Assembly (NCBI GenBank): GCA_963836265.1
Contig: CAWIIO010000006.1
Span: forward strand, 310,001 to 374,000
Length of the DNA: 64,000 nucleotides
Direction of reading: 5' to 3'
From: CAIWHR01 sp963836265
GTDB taxonomy: Bacteria; Pseudomonadota; Gammaproteobacteria; Burkholderiales; Casimicrobiaceae
Under the pieces are notes generated by a model. That model ran no database searches and was not told where the DNA came from. It saw only the letters and a list, made by a program, of their open reading frames with translations. Numbering within the stretch: position 1 is the first letter of the stretch; each line of letters begins with the position of its first letter. The position numbers were made by a program, and so were the translations under genes. Positions 7,981-18,680 of this stretch are shown piece after piece.

Positions 7981-9393
7981 ATGACCGCCCCCGCCGACGT
8001 GCTGAAAATGATCAAAGAGAAGGAGGTCAAGTTCGTCGACTTCCGGTTCACCGATACCCGCGGGAAGGAGCAGCACGTCTCCGTGCCCTCCAAAGTGGTG
8101 GGGATGGACAAGTTCGAAAGCGGCCACGCGTTCGATGGGTCGTCGATTGCCGGATGGAAGGGCATCCAGGCCTCGGACATGCTGCTGATGCCCGATCCCA
8201 CGAGCGCCTACATCGATCCGTTCACGGACGAAACGACGCTCAACATCACCTGCGATGTCGTCGAGCCGATGGACGGCAAGGGCTACGAACGCGATCCGCG
8301 CTCGCTCGCCAAGCGCGCGGAGGCCTATCTCAAGTCGACGGGGTTGGGCGACGTCTCGTATTTCGGGCCGGAGCCCGAGTTCTTCATCTTCGACGCCGTC
8401 GAATGGTCGGTCGACATGTCGGGCAGCTATTGCAAGATCTTTTCGAGCGAAGCCCCGTGGTCGTCGGCAGAGAAACTCGAGGGCGGCAACATGGGACACC
8501 GCCCCGCCGTCAAGGGCGGCTACTTCCCGGTTCCGCCGGTCGATTCGCTGCAGGACATCCGCTCGGCGATCTGCCTCGCGCTCGAGCAGATGGGCGTCGA
8601 GGTCGAGGTCCACCATCACGAGGTCGCAGCCGCCGGCCAGAACGAAATCGGCACGAAGTTCGCGCCGCTGGTCCAGCGCGCCGACTGGCTGCAGCGGCTG
8701 AAGTACGCGGTGCACAACACCGCGCACGGGTACGGCAAGACGGCGACGTTCATGCCGAAGCCGATCGTCGGCGACAACGGATCGGGCATGCACGTCCACC
8801 AGTCCGTGTGGAAGGACGGGAAGAATCTGTTTTCGGGTGACGGCTATTCCGGGCTGTCCGAATTCGCGCTGTACTACATCGGCGGCGTGATCAAGCACGC
8901 GAAATCGCTGAACGCGATCACCAACCCGGGCACCAATTCGTACAAGCGTCTGGTGCCGGGCTTCGAAGCGCCGATCAATCTTGCCTACTCGGCACGCAAC
9001 CGCTCGGCGGCGATTCGGGTGCCCTACGTGTCAAACCCGAAGGCACGCCGCATCGAAGTGCGTTTCCCCGATCCGACCTGCAATCCGTATCTCGGCTTCG
9101 CCGCGATGCTGATGGCGGGTCTCGACGGCGTGCAGAACAAGATCCATCCGGGCGACCCGATGGACAAGAACCTCTACGATCTCGAGCCGGAGGAGGCCGC
9201 CAAGGTCCCGCATCCCTGTGCATCGCTCGACGAGGCGCTCGATCATCTCGATCGCGACCGCGCGTTCCTGACCAAGGGCGGGGTGTTCACCGACGACATG
9301 ATCGATGCCTACATCGCGCTCAAGATGGAGGAGGTCACGCGGTTCCGGATGACGACGCATCCGATCGAGTACGAGATGTACTACAGCCTGTAA
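7981..9393 (+). CDS. glnA: Glutamine synthetase, type I
   Basis: 470 residues, class I-beta glutamine synthetase that joins ammonia to glutamate with ATP. Seen: FDGSSIAGWKGI near the N-terminus, the metal/ATP site NGSGMHVHQS, and the glutamate-binding region NSYKRLVPG. The adenylylation tyrosine is present in DKNLYDLEPEE (near residue 398), so GlnE control is likely. The ORF opens upstream, but the ATG at 7981 gives the family N-terminus MTAPADVLKMIKE and follows aggag. Confidence 0.98.
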   Translation: MTAPADVLKMIKEKEVKFVDFRFTDTRGKEQHVSVPSKVVGMDKFESGHAFDGSSIAGWKGIQASDMLLMPDPTSAYIDPFTDETTLNITCDVVEPMDGKGYERDPRSLAKRAEAYLKSTGLGDVSYFGPEPEFFIFDAVEWSVDMSGSYCKIFSSEAPWSSAEKLEGGNMGHRPAVKGGYFPVPPVDSLQDIRSAICLALEQMGVEVEVHHHEVAAAGQNEIGTKFAPLVQRADWLQRLKYAVHNTAHGYGKTATFMPKPIVGDNGSGMHVHQSVWKDGKNLFSGDGYSGLSEFALYYIGGVIKHAKSLNAITNPGTNSYKRLVPGFEAPINLAYSARNRSAAIRVPYVSNPKARRIEVRFPDPTCNPYLGFAAMLMAGLDGVQNKIHPGDPMDKNLYDLEPEEAAKVPHPCASLDEALDHLDRDRAFLTKGGVFTDDMIDAYIALKMEEVTRFRMTTHPIEYEMYYSL

Positions 9394-9417
9394 CGCGGAT
9401 CATCGGACTCGCCGACG

Positions 9418-9454
9418 AGGGGCGTGCCCGCGGGGCTCGCCCCTTTTGCTTTTT
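9418..9454 (+). terminator. Rho-independent terminator after glnA
   Basis: AGGGGCG pairs with CGCCCCT across a 13-base loop, followed by TTTTGCTTTTT. It starts 24 bp after the glnA stop, separating glnA from the downstream ntrBC transcription unit at least in part. Confidence 0.75.
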
Positions 9455-9487
9455 GCGTGGAAGTCGCGAATTCAATACACTCGCGCA

Positions 9488-10036
9488 ATGATGCTCGTTC
9501 CGAAACCGCCCCGGCGTCCCCGCGTTGTCGGGTGGTGCGCCGGCGCAACGATGTGGTGGGCGTTGACGTGCGCACTTCCCGTGGCTGCCTCCGCGATCTC
9601 GGAAAAAGCGAAGGAATCGGGCTGCGCGAACAAGCCGATCATCGTTGCCGGCGAGACGTACCGTTGTATCACCGCGTCGGGGATCATGTCCTACTTCAAT
9701 GTTCCGGGAGCGCCCTACGCCAACCCACCCGACACCAGCGCACGCCGCAACGGTGCCGCAGCGCCATCGCCCGCGGGATTTCCGAAGGTCGATGCCGCGA
9801 CCCAAAAGGGTCGCGACGACATGCGCCGCAGGGTGCTCGCCGACGAACTGGCGACCGAAGAGAAGCTTCTCGCCGAGGCGCGCGCCGCCTATGCCGGAGG
9901 CGCGCCGAGCGCGCTGCCGGAGGAGCGTGCCGACGTCGAGAAATATCGAGTGCGAATCGGGAAGCTGCGGGAGGCAGTCGGCGTCCACGAAAGGAATATC
10001 GAAGCGCTGAAGAAGGAGCTTTCCGCGAGCAAGTGA
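9488..10036 (+). CDS. Small exported protein of the glnA-ntrB interval, DUF4124-like
   Basis: 182 residues with a hydrophobic N-terminal signal ending near VAASA, two cysteines shortly after (CANKPIIVAGETYRC), and a charged helical C-terminal half. A DUF4124-type exported protein is common at this position in betaproteobacteria, and the short beta-rich N-terminal region fits, but the match is weak. The double ATG at 9488/9491 leaves the exact start open. No function can be assigned. Confidence 0.6.
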   Translation: MMLVPKPPRRPRVVGWCAGATMWWALTCALPVAASAISEKAKESGCANKPIIVAGETYRCITASGIMSYFNVPGAPYANPPDTSARRNGAAAPSPAGFPKVDAATQKGRDDMRRRVLADELATEEKLLAEARAAYAGGAPSALPEERADVEKYRVRIGKLREAVGVHERNIEALKKELSASK

Positions 10037-10132
10037 AGCTCCTGCCGAGCACATGGTGGCGAGCGGATGTTCCGGGCGCGGATATTGCTAAGGTAACGAG
10101 GCGCGACCCCGCCACGCGCTGTCCCGCCGCGC

Positions 10133-11251
10133 TTGGCACCCTACCCGAACGTGAAACCCCGTTTCCTGCACTCCTTCGCTCGCGACGAGACCAGGGGCGC
10201 GCATCCCGATCTGGAGATGCTCGCGACGGCAGTGCTCCTGCTCGACGGCACGGGGACAATTGTCTACGCGAACCCCGCTGCCGAGAACCTGTTCGAGCTT
10301 TCGCGCAAACATCTCGTCGGGCACGAGGTGGCCGAGATCTTCGGCGATGCGTCGAGCCTCGGGGGCGCGATCGACAAGGCCGTCGCTGGCGGTGCGACCT
10401 ACACGGAGCAGGAGCTCGAGCTCGGCGTCAACGGCAAGGCGAAGCTGCACCTCGCGTGCACGGTTTCGCCAGTGGACGTGGGCGATGCGACGCTTCTGCT
10501 CGAGTTTCGCCACATCGACCAGCAGCTTAAGATCGCCCGCGAGGAGCGCCTGCTCGAGCAGCAGCAGGCGAACCGCGAGTTGATCCGGAGCCTAGCGCAC
10601 GAGATCAAGAACCCGTTGGGCGGGATCCGCGGCGCCGCGCAACTCCTCGAGCGCGAGCTCGACCGCCCGCCGCTGATCGAGTACACGCAGGTGATCATCG
10701 GCGAGGCGGATCGGCTGCAGTCGCTCGTCAACCGCTTGCTCACGCCGCATCGCCTGCCGACCTACCGGCGCACCAACATCCACGAGATCCTGGTGCGGGT
10801 GAAGGGCGTCGTGCAGGCGGAGTTTCCGCAGGTGCGGATCGTGTCGGATTTCGATGCCAGCCTGCCGGAGTTCGACGCCGATCCGGAACAGCTCACGCAG
10901 GCGGTGCTCAACATCGTCCGGAACGCGGCGCAGGCGCTCGCGGGCACGACGGCCGATCCGCAAGTCGAGCTGATCACCAGGGTCGCCCGCTATGTGACGC
11001 TCGCCAGGAAACGCCACCGGCTGGCGCTCGCGCTGTCGATCGTCGACAACGGTCCCGGCGTCCCCGACGCGATCCGCGACCGGATCTTTTATCCGCTCGT
11101 CTCCGGGCGGGAAGGCGGCACCGGCCTCGGGCTGACGCTGGCGCAGACCTTCGTCGCGCAGCACAACGGAACGATCGACTGCGACAGCGCGCCGGGTCGC
11201 ACCATGTTCACGATTCTGCTGCCGCTGGAGTCCGCGCGCGCCGGCGCGTAG
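10133..11251 (+). CDS. glnL: Nitrogen regulation sensor kinase NtrB
   Basis: 372 residues: a PAS-like sensory domain (about 30-130), the H-box SLAHEIKNPLGGIRGAA with the phosphorylated His near residue 155, and a histidine-kinase ATPase domain with N, G1 (IVDNGPGVP) and G2 (GTGLGLTLA) boxes. With PII input it phosphorylates or dephosphorylates NtrC. The annotated start is TTG at 10133; a GTG at 10151 is an alternative. ntrC follows 53 bp downstream of its stop when read from 11305. Confidence 0.95.
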   Translation: MAPYPNVKPRFLHSFARDETRGAHPDLEMLATAVLLLDGTGTIVYANPAAENLFELSRKHLVGHEVAEIFGDASSLGGAIDKAVAGGATYTEQELELGVNGKAKLHLACTVSPVDVGDATLLLEFRHIDQQLKIAREERLLEQQQANRELIRSLAHEIKNPLGGIRGAAQLLERELDRPPLIEYTQVIIGEADRLQSLVNRLLTPHRLPTYRRTNIHEILVRVKGVVQAEFPQVRIVSDFDASLPEFDADPEQLTQAVLNIVRNAAQALAGTTADPQVELITRVARYVTLARKRHRLALALSIVDNGPGVPDAIRDRIFYPLVSGREGGTGLGLTLAQTFVAQHNGTIDCDSAPGRTMFTILLPLESARAGA

Positions 11252-11304
11252 ATTGCGAAAGGACACGGATGCACGCGTTCGCCCATGAACCGCCCCAGGC
11301 GGCC

Positions 11305-12735
<1,431 letters not shown>

Positions 12736-12737
12736 CC

Positions 12738-13045
12738 CGTCCTCGGCGGACAGCTCGGCGATCAGCGGTGCGTGATCGGACGGCTTTTCGCCTTGCTCGT
12801 TCTACGGTCGATGCAATCCCACCGCCAGCCAATCGCGAAACGCCACCCGCTGCGCGGTTCGCCTGCGCCTGTCTGAGAGTCGCCCGCGAAAGGACGCGGA
12901 TCGATTTCGAACAGCATCGGGCCTTGCCGTCGTCGCCTTCCTTGATCACCGCGACGATCCGTGCATCGACGCGCGCCTTGACCGCGAGGGACGCGTAACG
13001 GCCCGACTGCCAATAGCCGGAATCGGGGCCCTTGCGACGTGAACA
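12738..13045 (-). pseudogene. Decayed fragments: XthA 3' end and an efflux membrane-fusion protein piece
   Basis: No intact gene lies between ntrC and the subtilase. On the minus strand GEKPSDHAPLIAEL, near 12745-12790, matches the C-terminal end of exodeoxyribonuclease III. Just upstream, a stretch reads RVDARIVAVIKEGDDGK and then, after a frame change, PMLFEIDPRPFAGDSQ. That is the biotinyl-lipoyl-like part of RND membrane-fusion proteins. Two unrelated remnants therefore lie side by side, suggesting deletion and decay. Assignments are by eye from short stretches. Confidence 0.5.
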
Positions 13046-13122
13046 CCATGCCACGTTTTGTTACACCTCGGGTCGCGAACGACTCGCCGCAGCGGCGGTC
13101 CGATGGGTGCGTATCGCAATGC

Positions 13123-13130
13123 GAAGGGAG
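13123..13130 (+). promoter_or_regulatory. Ribosome-binding site deciding a TTG start
   Basis: GAAGGGAG lies 6 bases before TTG at 13137, in frame with the subtilase. The upstream in-frame ATG (13119) overlaps this site and lacks one of its own, so TTG is preferred. Confidence 0.6.
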
Positions 13131-13136
13131 AAAACA

Positions 13137-15521
13137 TTGAGAAGTCGGAGCCGCTTCGGGGCGGCCCTGTTCTGCGCCCTCGTGCTGTTACCGATCCCGC
13201 TCGACCTCGAAGCCCAGAGCGTCGCGGCCCCCATTGGGACGGGGGCGCGCGTCATCGTGAAATTCAAGGCGGGCTCGCAGTTGTTGGGCCAGGCGGCGCT
13301 GGCAGCCCGCCGGGAATCCGCGGCCCGCGCCAGCGCGCTCGGCCAGCGGCTCCGACTGGCCCTCGCCGCCGGCGCGGCCGTGTCCGAGCGCGCGCAGGTA
13401 CTCGTGGCTACCGGGTTGACGTCCGCGGAGTTGGCCCGGCGCCTCGCCGCGGAGGCCGACGTGGAGTATGCGGTGCCCGACGAGCGCCGCCGCATCGTGG
13501 CTGCCCCGAACGACCCGCTCTACGCCGACGGTGTTCCCGGAAATGGTCCGGCCGCCGGGCAGTGGTACCTGCGCCCGCCGACGACCTCCATCGCGTCCTC
13601 GATCAACGTCGAGCCCGCCTGGGACGTGACGCTCGGCATCCCCGGCGTCGTCGTGGCGGTCGTCGATACCGGGGTGCGCTTCGATCACCCGGACCTGCTG
13701 CGGGTAACCGATGGCGGCAATCTCCTGCCAGGCTACGACATGGTGAGCGACCCGGTCGTCGCGAACGATGGCGACGGTCGCGACGCCGACCCGTCGGATC
13801 CCGGAGACTGGGTAACGCAAGCAGAGCTGTCGCAAGTCGGCGGTCCGTTCTACCAGTGCACGGATTCGCCCGAGGACAGCTCGTGGCACGGCACCCAGGT
13901 GTCCGGCCTGATCGCGGCGCTGACCAACAACGGCATCGGCATGGCCAGCGTCGGGCGCAACGTGCGGGTGCTGCCGGTGCGCGCCCTCGGCAAGTGCTTC
14001 GGCTACGATTCGGACATCATCGCCGGCATGCGCTGGGCGGCGGGCCTGGCCGTCCCCGGGGCCCCCGCCAATCCCTATCCGGCGCGGGTGATCAACCTGA
14101 GCCTCGGCGGTGATGGGGTGTGCACGGCTGCCTATCAGGAGGCGGTGAACGAAATCCTCTCGGCCGGGACTGCAATCGTTGCTGCCGCTGGCAACGGCGC
14201 GGGCCATGCGGTGACCGTGCCCGCGGATTGCCCTGGCGTGATCGCGGTGGCGGGATTGCGCCACGCAGGTACCAAGGTCGGATTTTCCAACCTCGGGCCC
14301 GAGATCGCGATCAGCGCCCCGGGCGGCAACTGCGTGAATACGGCCGCGGGCTCTCCTTGCCTGTATCCGATTCTGACGACTTCAGATTCCGGCACCACTG
14401 TTCCGGCAGGCCCGATCTACACCGACAGCTTCAACGCGTCGCTCGGCACCAGCTTCTCGGCGCCGCTCGTGGCTGGCACCCTCGCGCTCATGATGTCCGC
14501 ACAGCCCGGGCTCACGCCGCAGCAGGCAAGGCAGATGCTCCAGGCCACGGCCAGGCCCTTTCCCACGGGGGTGGCGGTCGCAACGTGCACCGCGCCGCAA
14601 TACGACGCGTCCGGCAACCCGATCGACCAGCTGGAATGCGGGTGCACGACGACGACCTGCGGCGCGGGCATCGTCGATGCGGGCGCAGCGGTGCGGACAG
14701 CCGCCGGCCTAACGGCACCTGCGCTCAACGTCCAGGGCCTGTGGTGGGCGGCGGGCGGGACCGAATCGGGGTGGGGAATCAATTTCGCGCACCAGGGCGA
14801 TCAGGTGTTCGCCACCTGGTATACCTACGACCCGACCGGCCGGGCCTGGTGGCTGTCGATGCTCGCCAACCGGAGCCTGCCAGCGGGTAATACCTACAGC
14901 GGCCCGATCTACGTCGACAGCGGGCCGCCGTTCTATAACTTCATCGGGTCCGCAACGGCGGCGCTGATCGGCAACGGGACGCTCAGTTTCACCGACGCCA
15001 ATAATGGCAGCTTCGCCTACACGGTGAACGGGACGACGCAGAACAAGGCGATCGGCCGCTTCGACATGGGCACGGGACCCCAGCCGACCTGCGCGTACAG
15101 TGCGCGCACCCCCAACTTCGTCAGTGCCACCAATTACCAGGACCTGTGGTGGGCGGCGAGCGGTGCCGAGCCGGGCTGGGGAATCAACCTTGCGCACCAG
15201 GGCAACAGCGTTTTTGCGACTTGGTACACCTACGACGTCGATGGTGCGCCAGTGTGGCTCTCGGTGCTCGCAACGCGCGTGGGCGCGAGCAACGTGTATG
15301 CGGGAACGCTGTACCGGACCTCGGGGCCGCGGTTCGACGCGTTCGATCCGGCCAAGGTGGTGCCGGTCCAGGTGGGAACCGCCACGCTGACGTTCACCGA
15401 CGGCAATCACGCGACGTTCGCGTACGCGACCAATGGGGCCGGCGGATTGCCTCGGGTGAGTCAGTCGAAGAGCGTCGTGCGCTTTCCTTTCGCCGCCGCG
15501 GGCGGGACGCTTTGCCAATAG
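13137..15521 (+). CDS. Exported subtilisin-like serine protease with two C-terminal repeats
   Basis: About 794 residues. Signal sequence (FGAALFCALVLLPIPLDLEAQ), an I9-like propeptide region, then an S8 peptidase domain with the triad Asp in VVAVVDTGVRFDHPDL, His in SSWHGTQVSG and Ser in LGTSFSAPLVAG. Extra cysteines suggest disulfides. After about residue 530 come two copies of a roughly 115-residue module beginning QGLWWAAGGTESGWGIN and QDLWWAASGAEPGWGIN, a type common in Burkholderiales secreted proteins. It probably acts outside the cell or at the surface. The start at 13137 rests on the ribosome-binding site. Confidence 0.9.
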   Translation: MRSRSRFGAALFCALVLLPIPLDLEAQSVAAPIGTGARVIVKFKAGSQLLGQAALAARRESAARASALGQRLRLALAAGAAVSERAQVLVATGLTSAELARRLAAEADVEYAVPDERRRIVAAPNDPLYADGVPGNGPAAGQWYLRPPTTSIASSINVEPAWDVTLGIPGVVVAVVDTGVRFDHPDLLRVTDGGNLLPGYDMVSDPVVANDGDGRDADPSDPGDWVTQAELSQVGGPFYQCTDSPEDSSWHGTQVSGLIAALTNNGIGMASVGRNVRVLPVRALGKCFGYDSDIIAGMRWAAGLAVPGAPANPYPARVINLSLGGDGVCTAAYQEAVNEILSAGTAIVAAAGNGAGHAVTVPADCPGVIAVAGLRHAGTKVGFSNLGPEIAISAPGGNCVNTAAGSPCLYPILTTSDSGTTVPAGPIYTDSFNASLGTSFSAPLVAGTLALMMSAQPGLTPQQARQMLQATARPFPTGVAVATCTAPQYDASGNPIDQLECGCTTTTCGAGIVDAGAAVRTAAGLTAPALNVQGLWWAAGGTESGWGINFAHQGDQVFATWYTYDPTGRAWWLSMLANRSLPAGNTYSGPIYVDSGPPFYNFIGSATAALIGNGTLSFTDANNGSFAYTVNGTTQNKAIGRFDMGTGPQPTCAYSARTPNFVSATNYQDLWWAASGAEPGWGINLAHQGNSVFATWYTYDVDGAPVWLSVLATRVGASNVYAGTLYRTSGPRFDAFDPAKVVPVQVGTATLTFTDGNHATFAYATNGAGGLPRVSQSKSVVRFPFAAAGGTLCQ

Positions 15522-15694
15522 CGAACGCCAAAAAGCACTCGGGCTGCGTCCGCCGTGCGCAACGTCCGGACCACCTTCGACTTCGCGTTTGCAGGGGCCG
15601 ATCTGCCGGCCCCGTTATGGCGATGCGTCCGATCGCATCCCGATGCCCCGCGCGCCCGGTTCAGCCCCCGTCTTTGGGTGCGGCCATTGCGGGG

Positions 15695-16294
15695 CTATTG
15701 CTTCGGATACCCACCCGGGGCGGCAACTGTCTGCGCGGGCTCGTCGGGACGCGCGGCCGCTGCCGCGGCCGGCTCGGGCGGAGCGCGTCCGGCGGGCGAG
15801 CGGCGCGGCGCCGGAGTTTTCGGATATCCAGCCTGGTCGAGCGCGGCCTGCCATTGGGACTCGCTGTAGCCCTTGACGAAGGTCTTGTCGCCAACCTGCA
15901 GCACCGGCGCGCGCAACTCACCGGTCACCCGGGACAGCTCCTCAGCGCCTTCGGGCGTTTCGACGTTGACCACGGCAAACGGCACGCCCCGGCGGTTCAG
16001 CAGCGCCTCGGCGCTCGAGCAGACCTCGCCGCAGGAAAACGTATAGAGTTTGACGGGGAAGCGCTCCTGCGCCTGCTGGGCAGCGAGGGGCATCGCGTTG
16101 TTTTCGATCACGTTGGCGCCGATGCGCTTCGACTGAACATCCTTCGAGTCGCCGGGGGGCAGCCGGTCGGAATAAACGACGCGGCCGTCCTTGTCGATGT
16201 ATCGGTAGACCTGCTGCGCCTGTGCAGCGACGCCCGCTGCCGCAATCGCAGCGACCAGACCGCACGCCATCGCGCCTCGCTTCGTCGCCTTCAT
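15695..16294 (-). CDS. Exported DUF4124-glutaredoxin fusion protein
   Basis: 199 residues: signal peptide ending VAAQA, a DUF4124 segment (QQVYRYIDKDGRVVYSDRLPP) and a glutaredoxin-like domain with the unusual spaced pair CGEVC in YTFSCGEVCSSAEALL, then cis-Pro region LRAPVLQVG. The C-terminal 40 residues are Pro/Ala-rich. It is probably a periplasmic thiol protein. The CX3C spacing differs from the CXXC of classical glutaredoxins, so reductase activity is not assured. Confidence 0.8.
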   Translation of the reverse strand: MKATKRGAMACGLVAAIAAAGVAAQAQQVYRYIDKDGRVVYSDRLPPGDSKDVQSKRIGANVIENNAMPLAAQQAQERFPVKLYTFSCGEVCSSAEALLNRRGVPFAVVNVETPEGAEELSRVTGELRAPVLQVGDKTFVKGYSESQWQAALDQAGYPKTPAPRRSPAGRAPPEPAAAAAARPDEPAQTVAAPGGYPKQ

Positions 16295-16304
16295 GGGCCC
16301 CTCC

Positions 16305-16742
16305 TTATGCCGATGTCATCATGCCATTATGCCGCAGAAGCGCGTCGAGTTGTGGAGCCCGCCCGCAGAAGGCCACAAACGACTCCATGGCCGCCCGGCT
16401 GCCTCCCCGGGCCAGCACCTCGTCCCGGAACCGGGCCCCGGTGGCCGGCGAGAGCCCCCCGGCGTCCTCGAACAGGCTGTAGGCGTCGGCGGACAGCACT
16501 TCCGCCCATTTGTAGCTGTAGTAACCAGCCGCGTAGCCCCCGGCGAAAACATGGCCGAAGGACTGGATGAAGCGGTCATAAGAGGGGCGGCGGATCACTG
16601 TCCGCGCCGCGCGGAGCAGGCACTCGATCGCCGGCGTGACGTGCGCGGCGCTGATCGCATCGAATTTCGGCAGCCTCGAGAAATCGAGCAGCGGATTGAC
16701 TTCCGGCAGGCGGCTGATCAGCGGTTCGCCTTTGGTCGTCAT
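16305..16742 (-). pseudogene. prlC: Oligopeptidase A gene with a large internal deletion
   Basis: The 145-residue frame starts like oligopeptidase A (NPLLDFSRLPKFDAISAAHVTP) and then jumps to the family's last 100 residues (QSFGHVFAGGYAAGYYSYKWAEVLSAD ... DALLRHNGM; shown here in short form). About 540 residues are missing, including the HEXXH zinc site, yet the frame is kept open. Normal OpdA is about 680 residues. The start of murU overlaps its end region by ATGA (16739-16742). It cannot be an active metallopeptidase; an assembly collapse is possible. Confidence 0.8.
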
Positions 16743-17440
16743 TGGGATCGGGTCCGGAGCGAGGCATCCAGCGCGGCCAGTTCACCGGGGGTGCCGACGT
16801 TGGCCCACGGGCCTGTGTAGAGCTCGCCGCTCACGATCCCGCGACCGATCCACTCGCGATACAGCGGCAGCAGTTGGAGCTTCCTCCCGCGCGGAAGTTC
16901 GCGGAAGAGCGCCGTGTCGTAGAGGCCGATGTTGCCGTACGTCGAGCGCGGTTCGCCGTCGAGCGCGAGCCGGTCTCCGCAGAGCGCGAAGTCACCGTGA
17001 GGATGGAACCGCGGATTGGGAACCATGACGAGATGGACGCGCGGGAACCGCGGATCGCGCGCCATGGCGGCGAGACGCGGGAGCAGCGTCGCATAGTCGA
17101 AAGCGGTCCAGATGTCGCAGCTCGCAATCAGCGCGGGGCCGCTCGGCAGCAGCGGCAGCGCGGTCGCGATGCCGCCGGCGGTCTCCAATGCTTCGGGCTC
17201 GAGCGACCAGCGCAGCTTCACGCCGAACGCGGTGCCGTCACCGAGCGCGGTGACGAGTCGATCCGCAAGATGCGAGGCGTTGACCACGATGTCACGAAAA
17301 CCGGCGCGCGCGAGCGCCTCGATTTGCCACGCGATCAGCGCCTTGCCGGCGGCCTCGAGCAGCGGTTTCGGCGTCGCATCGGACAAGGGTCGCATCCGCT
17401 CGCCGCGGCCGGCGGCGAGGATCATGGCGCCGAACGTCAC
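16739..17440 (-). CDS. murU: N-acetylmuramate alpha-1-phosphate uridylyltransferase MurU
   Basis: 233-residue nucleotidyltransferase with the signature MILAAGRGERMRPLSDATPKPLLEA (start of the Rossmann-like fold). It forms UDP-MurNAc from MurNAc-1-phosphate and UTP in the peptidoglycan recycling bypass described in Pseudomonas. The amgK gene lies 7 bp upstream on the same strand, which separates MurU from other sugar-nucleotidyltransferases. Its last bases overlap the start of the oligopeptidase remnant. Confidence 0.9.
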   Translation of the reverse strand: MTFGAMILAAGRGERMRPLSDATPKPLLEAAGKALIAWQIEALARAGFRDIVVNASHLADRLVTALGDGTAFGVKLRWSLEPEALETAGGIATALPLLPSGPALIASCDIWTAFDYATLLPRLAAMARDPRFPRVHLVMVPNPRFHPHGDFALCGDRLALDGEPRSTYGNIGLYDTALFRELPRGRKLQLLPLYREWIGRGIVSGELYTGPWANVGTPGELAALDASLRTRSQ

Positions 17441-17447
17441 GAAGGCT

Positions 17448-18491
17448 TCACCGCGCGGACCCGCCGACGGGTGCGCGTGCTTCGAGCGTGTCGAGCAGAT
17501 GCAGCAGCGGTTCCAGCGCCCGATACCTTGCGCAGGCGGCGCGCAGGTAGGCCATCACACGCGGCATGTCGGCCACGTACGCCGCCTTGCCGTCGCGGTG
17601 ATCGAGACGCGCGAAGATGCCGAGCACCTTCAGTTGCCGCTGCACGCCCATCCATTCGAAATCCCGCCAAAAAGCGCCGAAGTCGCCACCGACGGGAAGC
17701 TGCGCCTGGCGCGCACGCTCCCAGTAACGCACCGCCCAGTCGATCTGCTGCTCCTCGTCCCAGGCAATGTACGCATCGCGCAGCAGCGACACGAGATCGT
17801 AGGTGATCGGACCGATGACCGCATCCTGGAAATCGAGGACGCCCGGGTTCGGTGTGGCGACCATCAGGTTCCGCGAGTGGTAGTCGCGGTGGACATAGAC
17901 GCGCGGCTCTCCAAGGGCGTGGTCGAGGATCTGCCGGAACGCCGCCGCGAGCGTCGCAAGCTGCGCTGACGAAAGGTCGACGCCCAGGTGCCTGCCCACG
18001 TACCAGTCCGGGAACAGAGCGAGTTCGCGCGCAAGAAGCGCTTCGTCGTAGCTCGGCAATTCACCGTCGCGCGTCGCGCGCTGCCAGCGGATCAACGCGT
18101 CGATCGCATCTGAATAGAGGCCGGACGCCGACGCCGGATCGAGTGCGGCGAAGTACGTTCGATCGCCCAGATCGGTGAGGAGCAGGAACCCCTGGTCGAG
18201 ATCTTCCTCGAGCACGGTTGGCGCGTGGAGCCCGGCTGCCCGGAGCAGCCGTGCGACGTGAACGAATGGGCGGCAATCTTCCATCGGGGGCGGCGCATCC
18301 ATCGCGATCAGCGTCTGCTGGCCGTGCCACGACGCTTCGGGCGTCACTCTGAAATAACGGCGGAAGCTCGCGTCGGCAGACGCTGGCGCGAGCGCGAACG
18401 CGCGCGTGTCGAGGATCGACGCGAGCCACGCGCGAACGAGCGCGAATCGAACGTCGCGGACAGCGCCGGTTTCGGAAGCGGCAAGTGGCAT
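17448..18491 (-). CDS. amgK: N-acetylmuramate/N-acetylglucosamine kinase AmgK
   Basis: 347 residues, aminoglycoside-phosphotransferase fold. Seen: kinase catalytic loop VYVHRDYHSRNLMV (HxDxxxxN) and the metal-binding DFQDA. AmgK phosphorylates MurNAc at C1, feeding MurU. Placement beside murU and divergent from lptD matches Pseudomonas and many betaproteobacteria. The ORF extends further upstream, but the ATG at 18491 gives a family-like N-terminus. Confidence 0.9.
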   Translation of the reverse strand: MPLAASETGAVRDVRFALVRAWLASILDTRAFALAPASADASFRRYFRVTPEASWHGQQTLIAMDAPPPMEDCRPFVHVARLLRAAGLHAPTVLEEDLDQGFLLLTDLGDRTYFAALDPASASGLYSDAIDALIRWQRATRDGELPSYDEALLARELALFPDWYVGRHLGVDLSSAQLATLAAAFRQILDHALGEPRVYVHRDYHSRNLMVATPNPGVLDFQDAVIGPITYDLVSLLRDAYIAWDEEQQIDWAVRYWERARQAQLPVGGDFGAFWRDFEWMGVQRQLKVLGIFARLDHRDGKAAYVADMPRVMAYLRAACARYRALEPLLHLLDTLEARAPVGGSAR

Positions 18492-18680
18492 CGTGAGGCG
18501 GGGCGCGAAAAGAGGGCGGCGACGCCGGCCCGTGGTCATCAGCTTCCCGGTCGCGGTCGCCAAGCGAGGGCCGAGTCGGAAGTCCGAAGATAGACGAGCA
18601 GTGCGCAATCGAGCGGACTTGCGACTCGGTACACTAGAATGCTGCATTTTATCATCGGGCCTTCTCCTTCGCTCCCGCGC

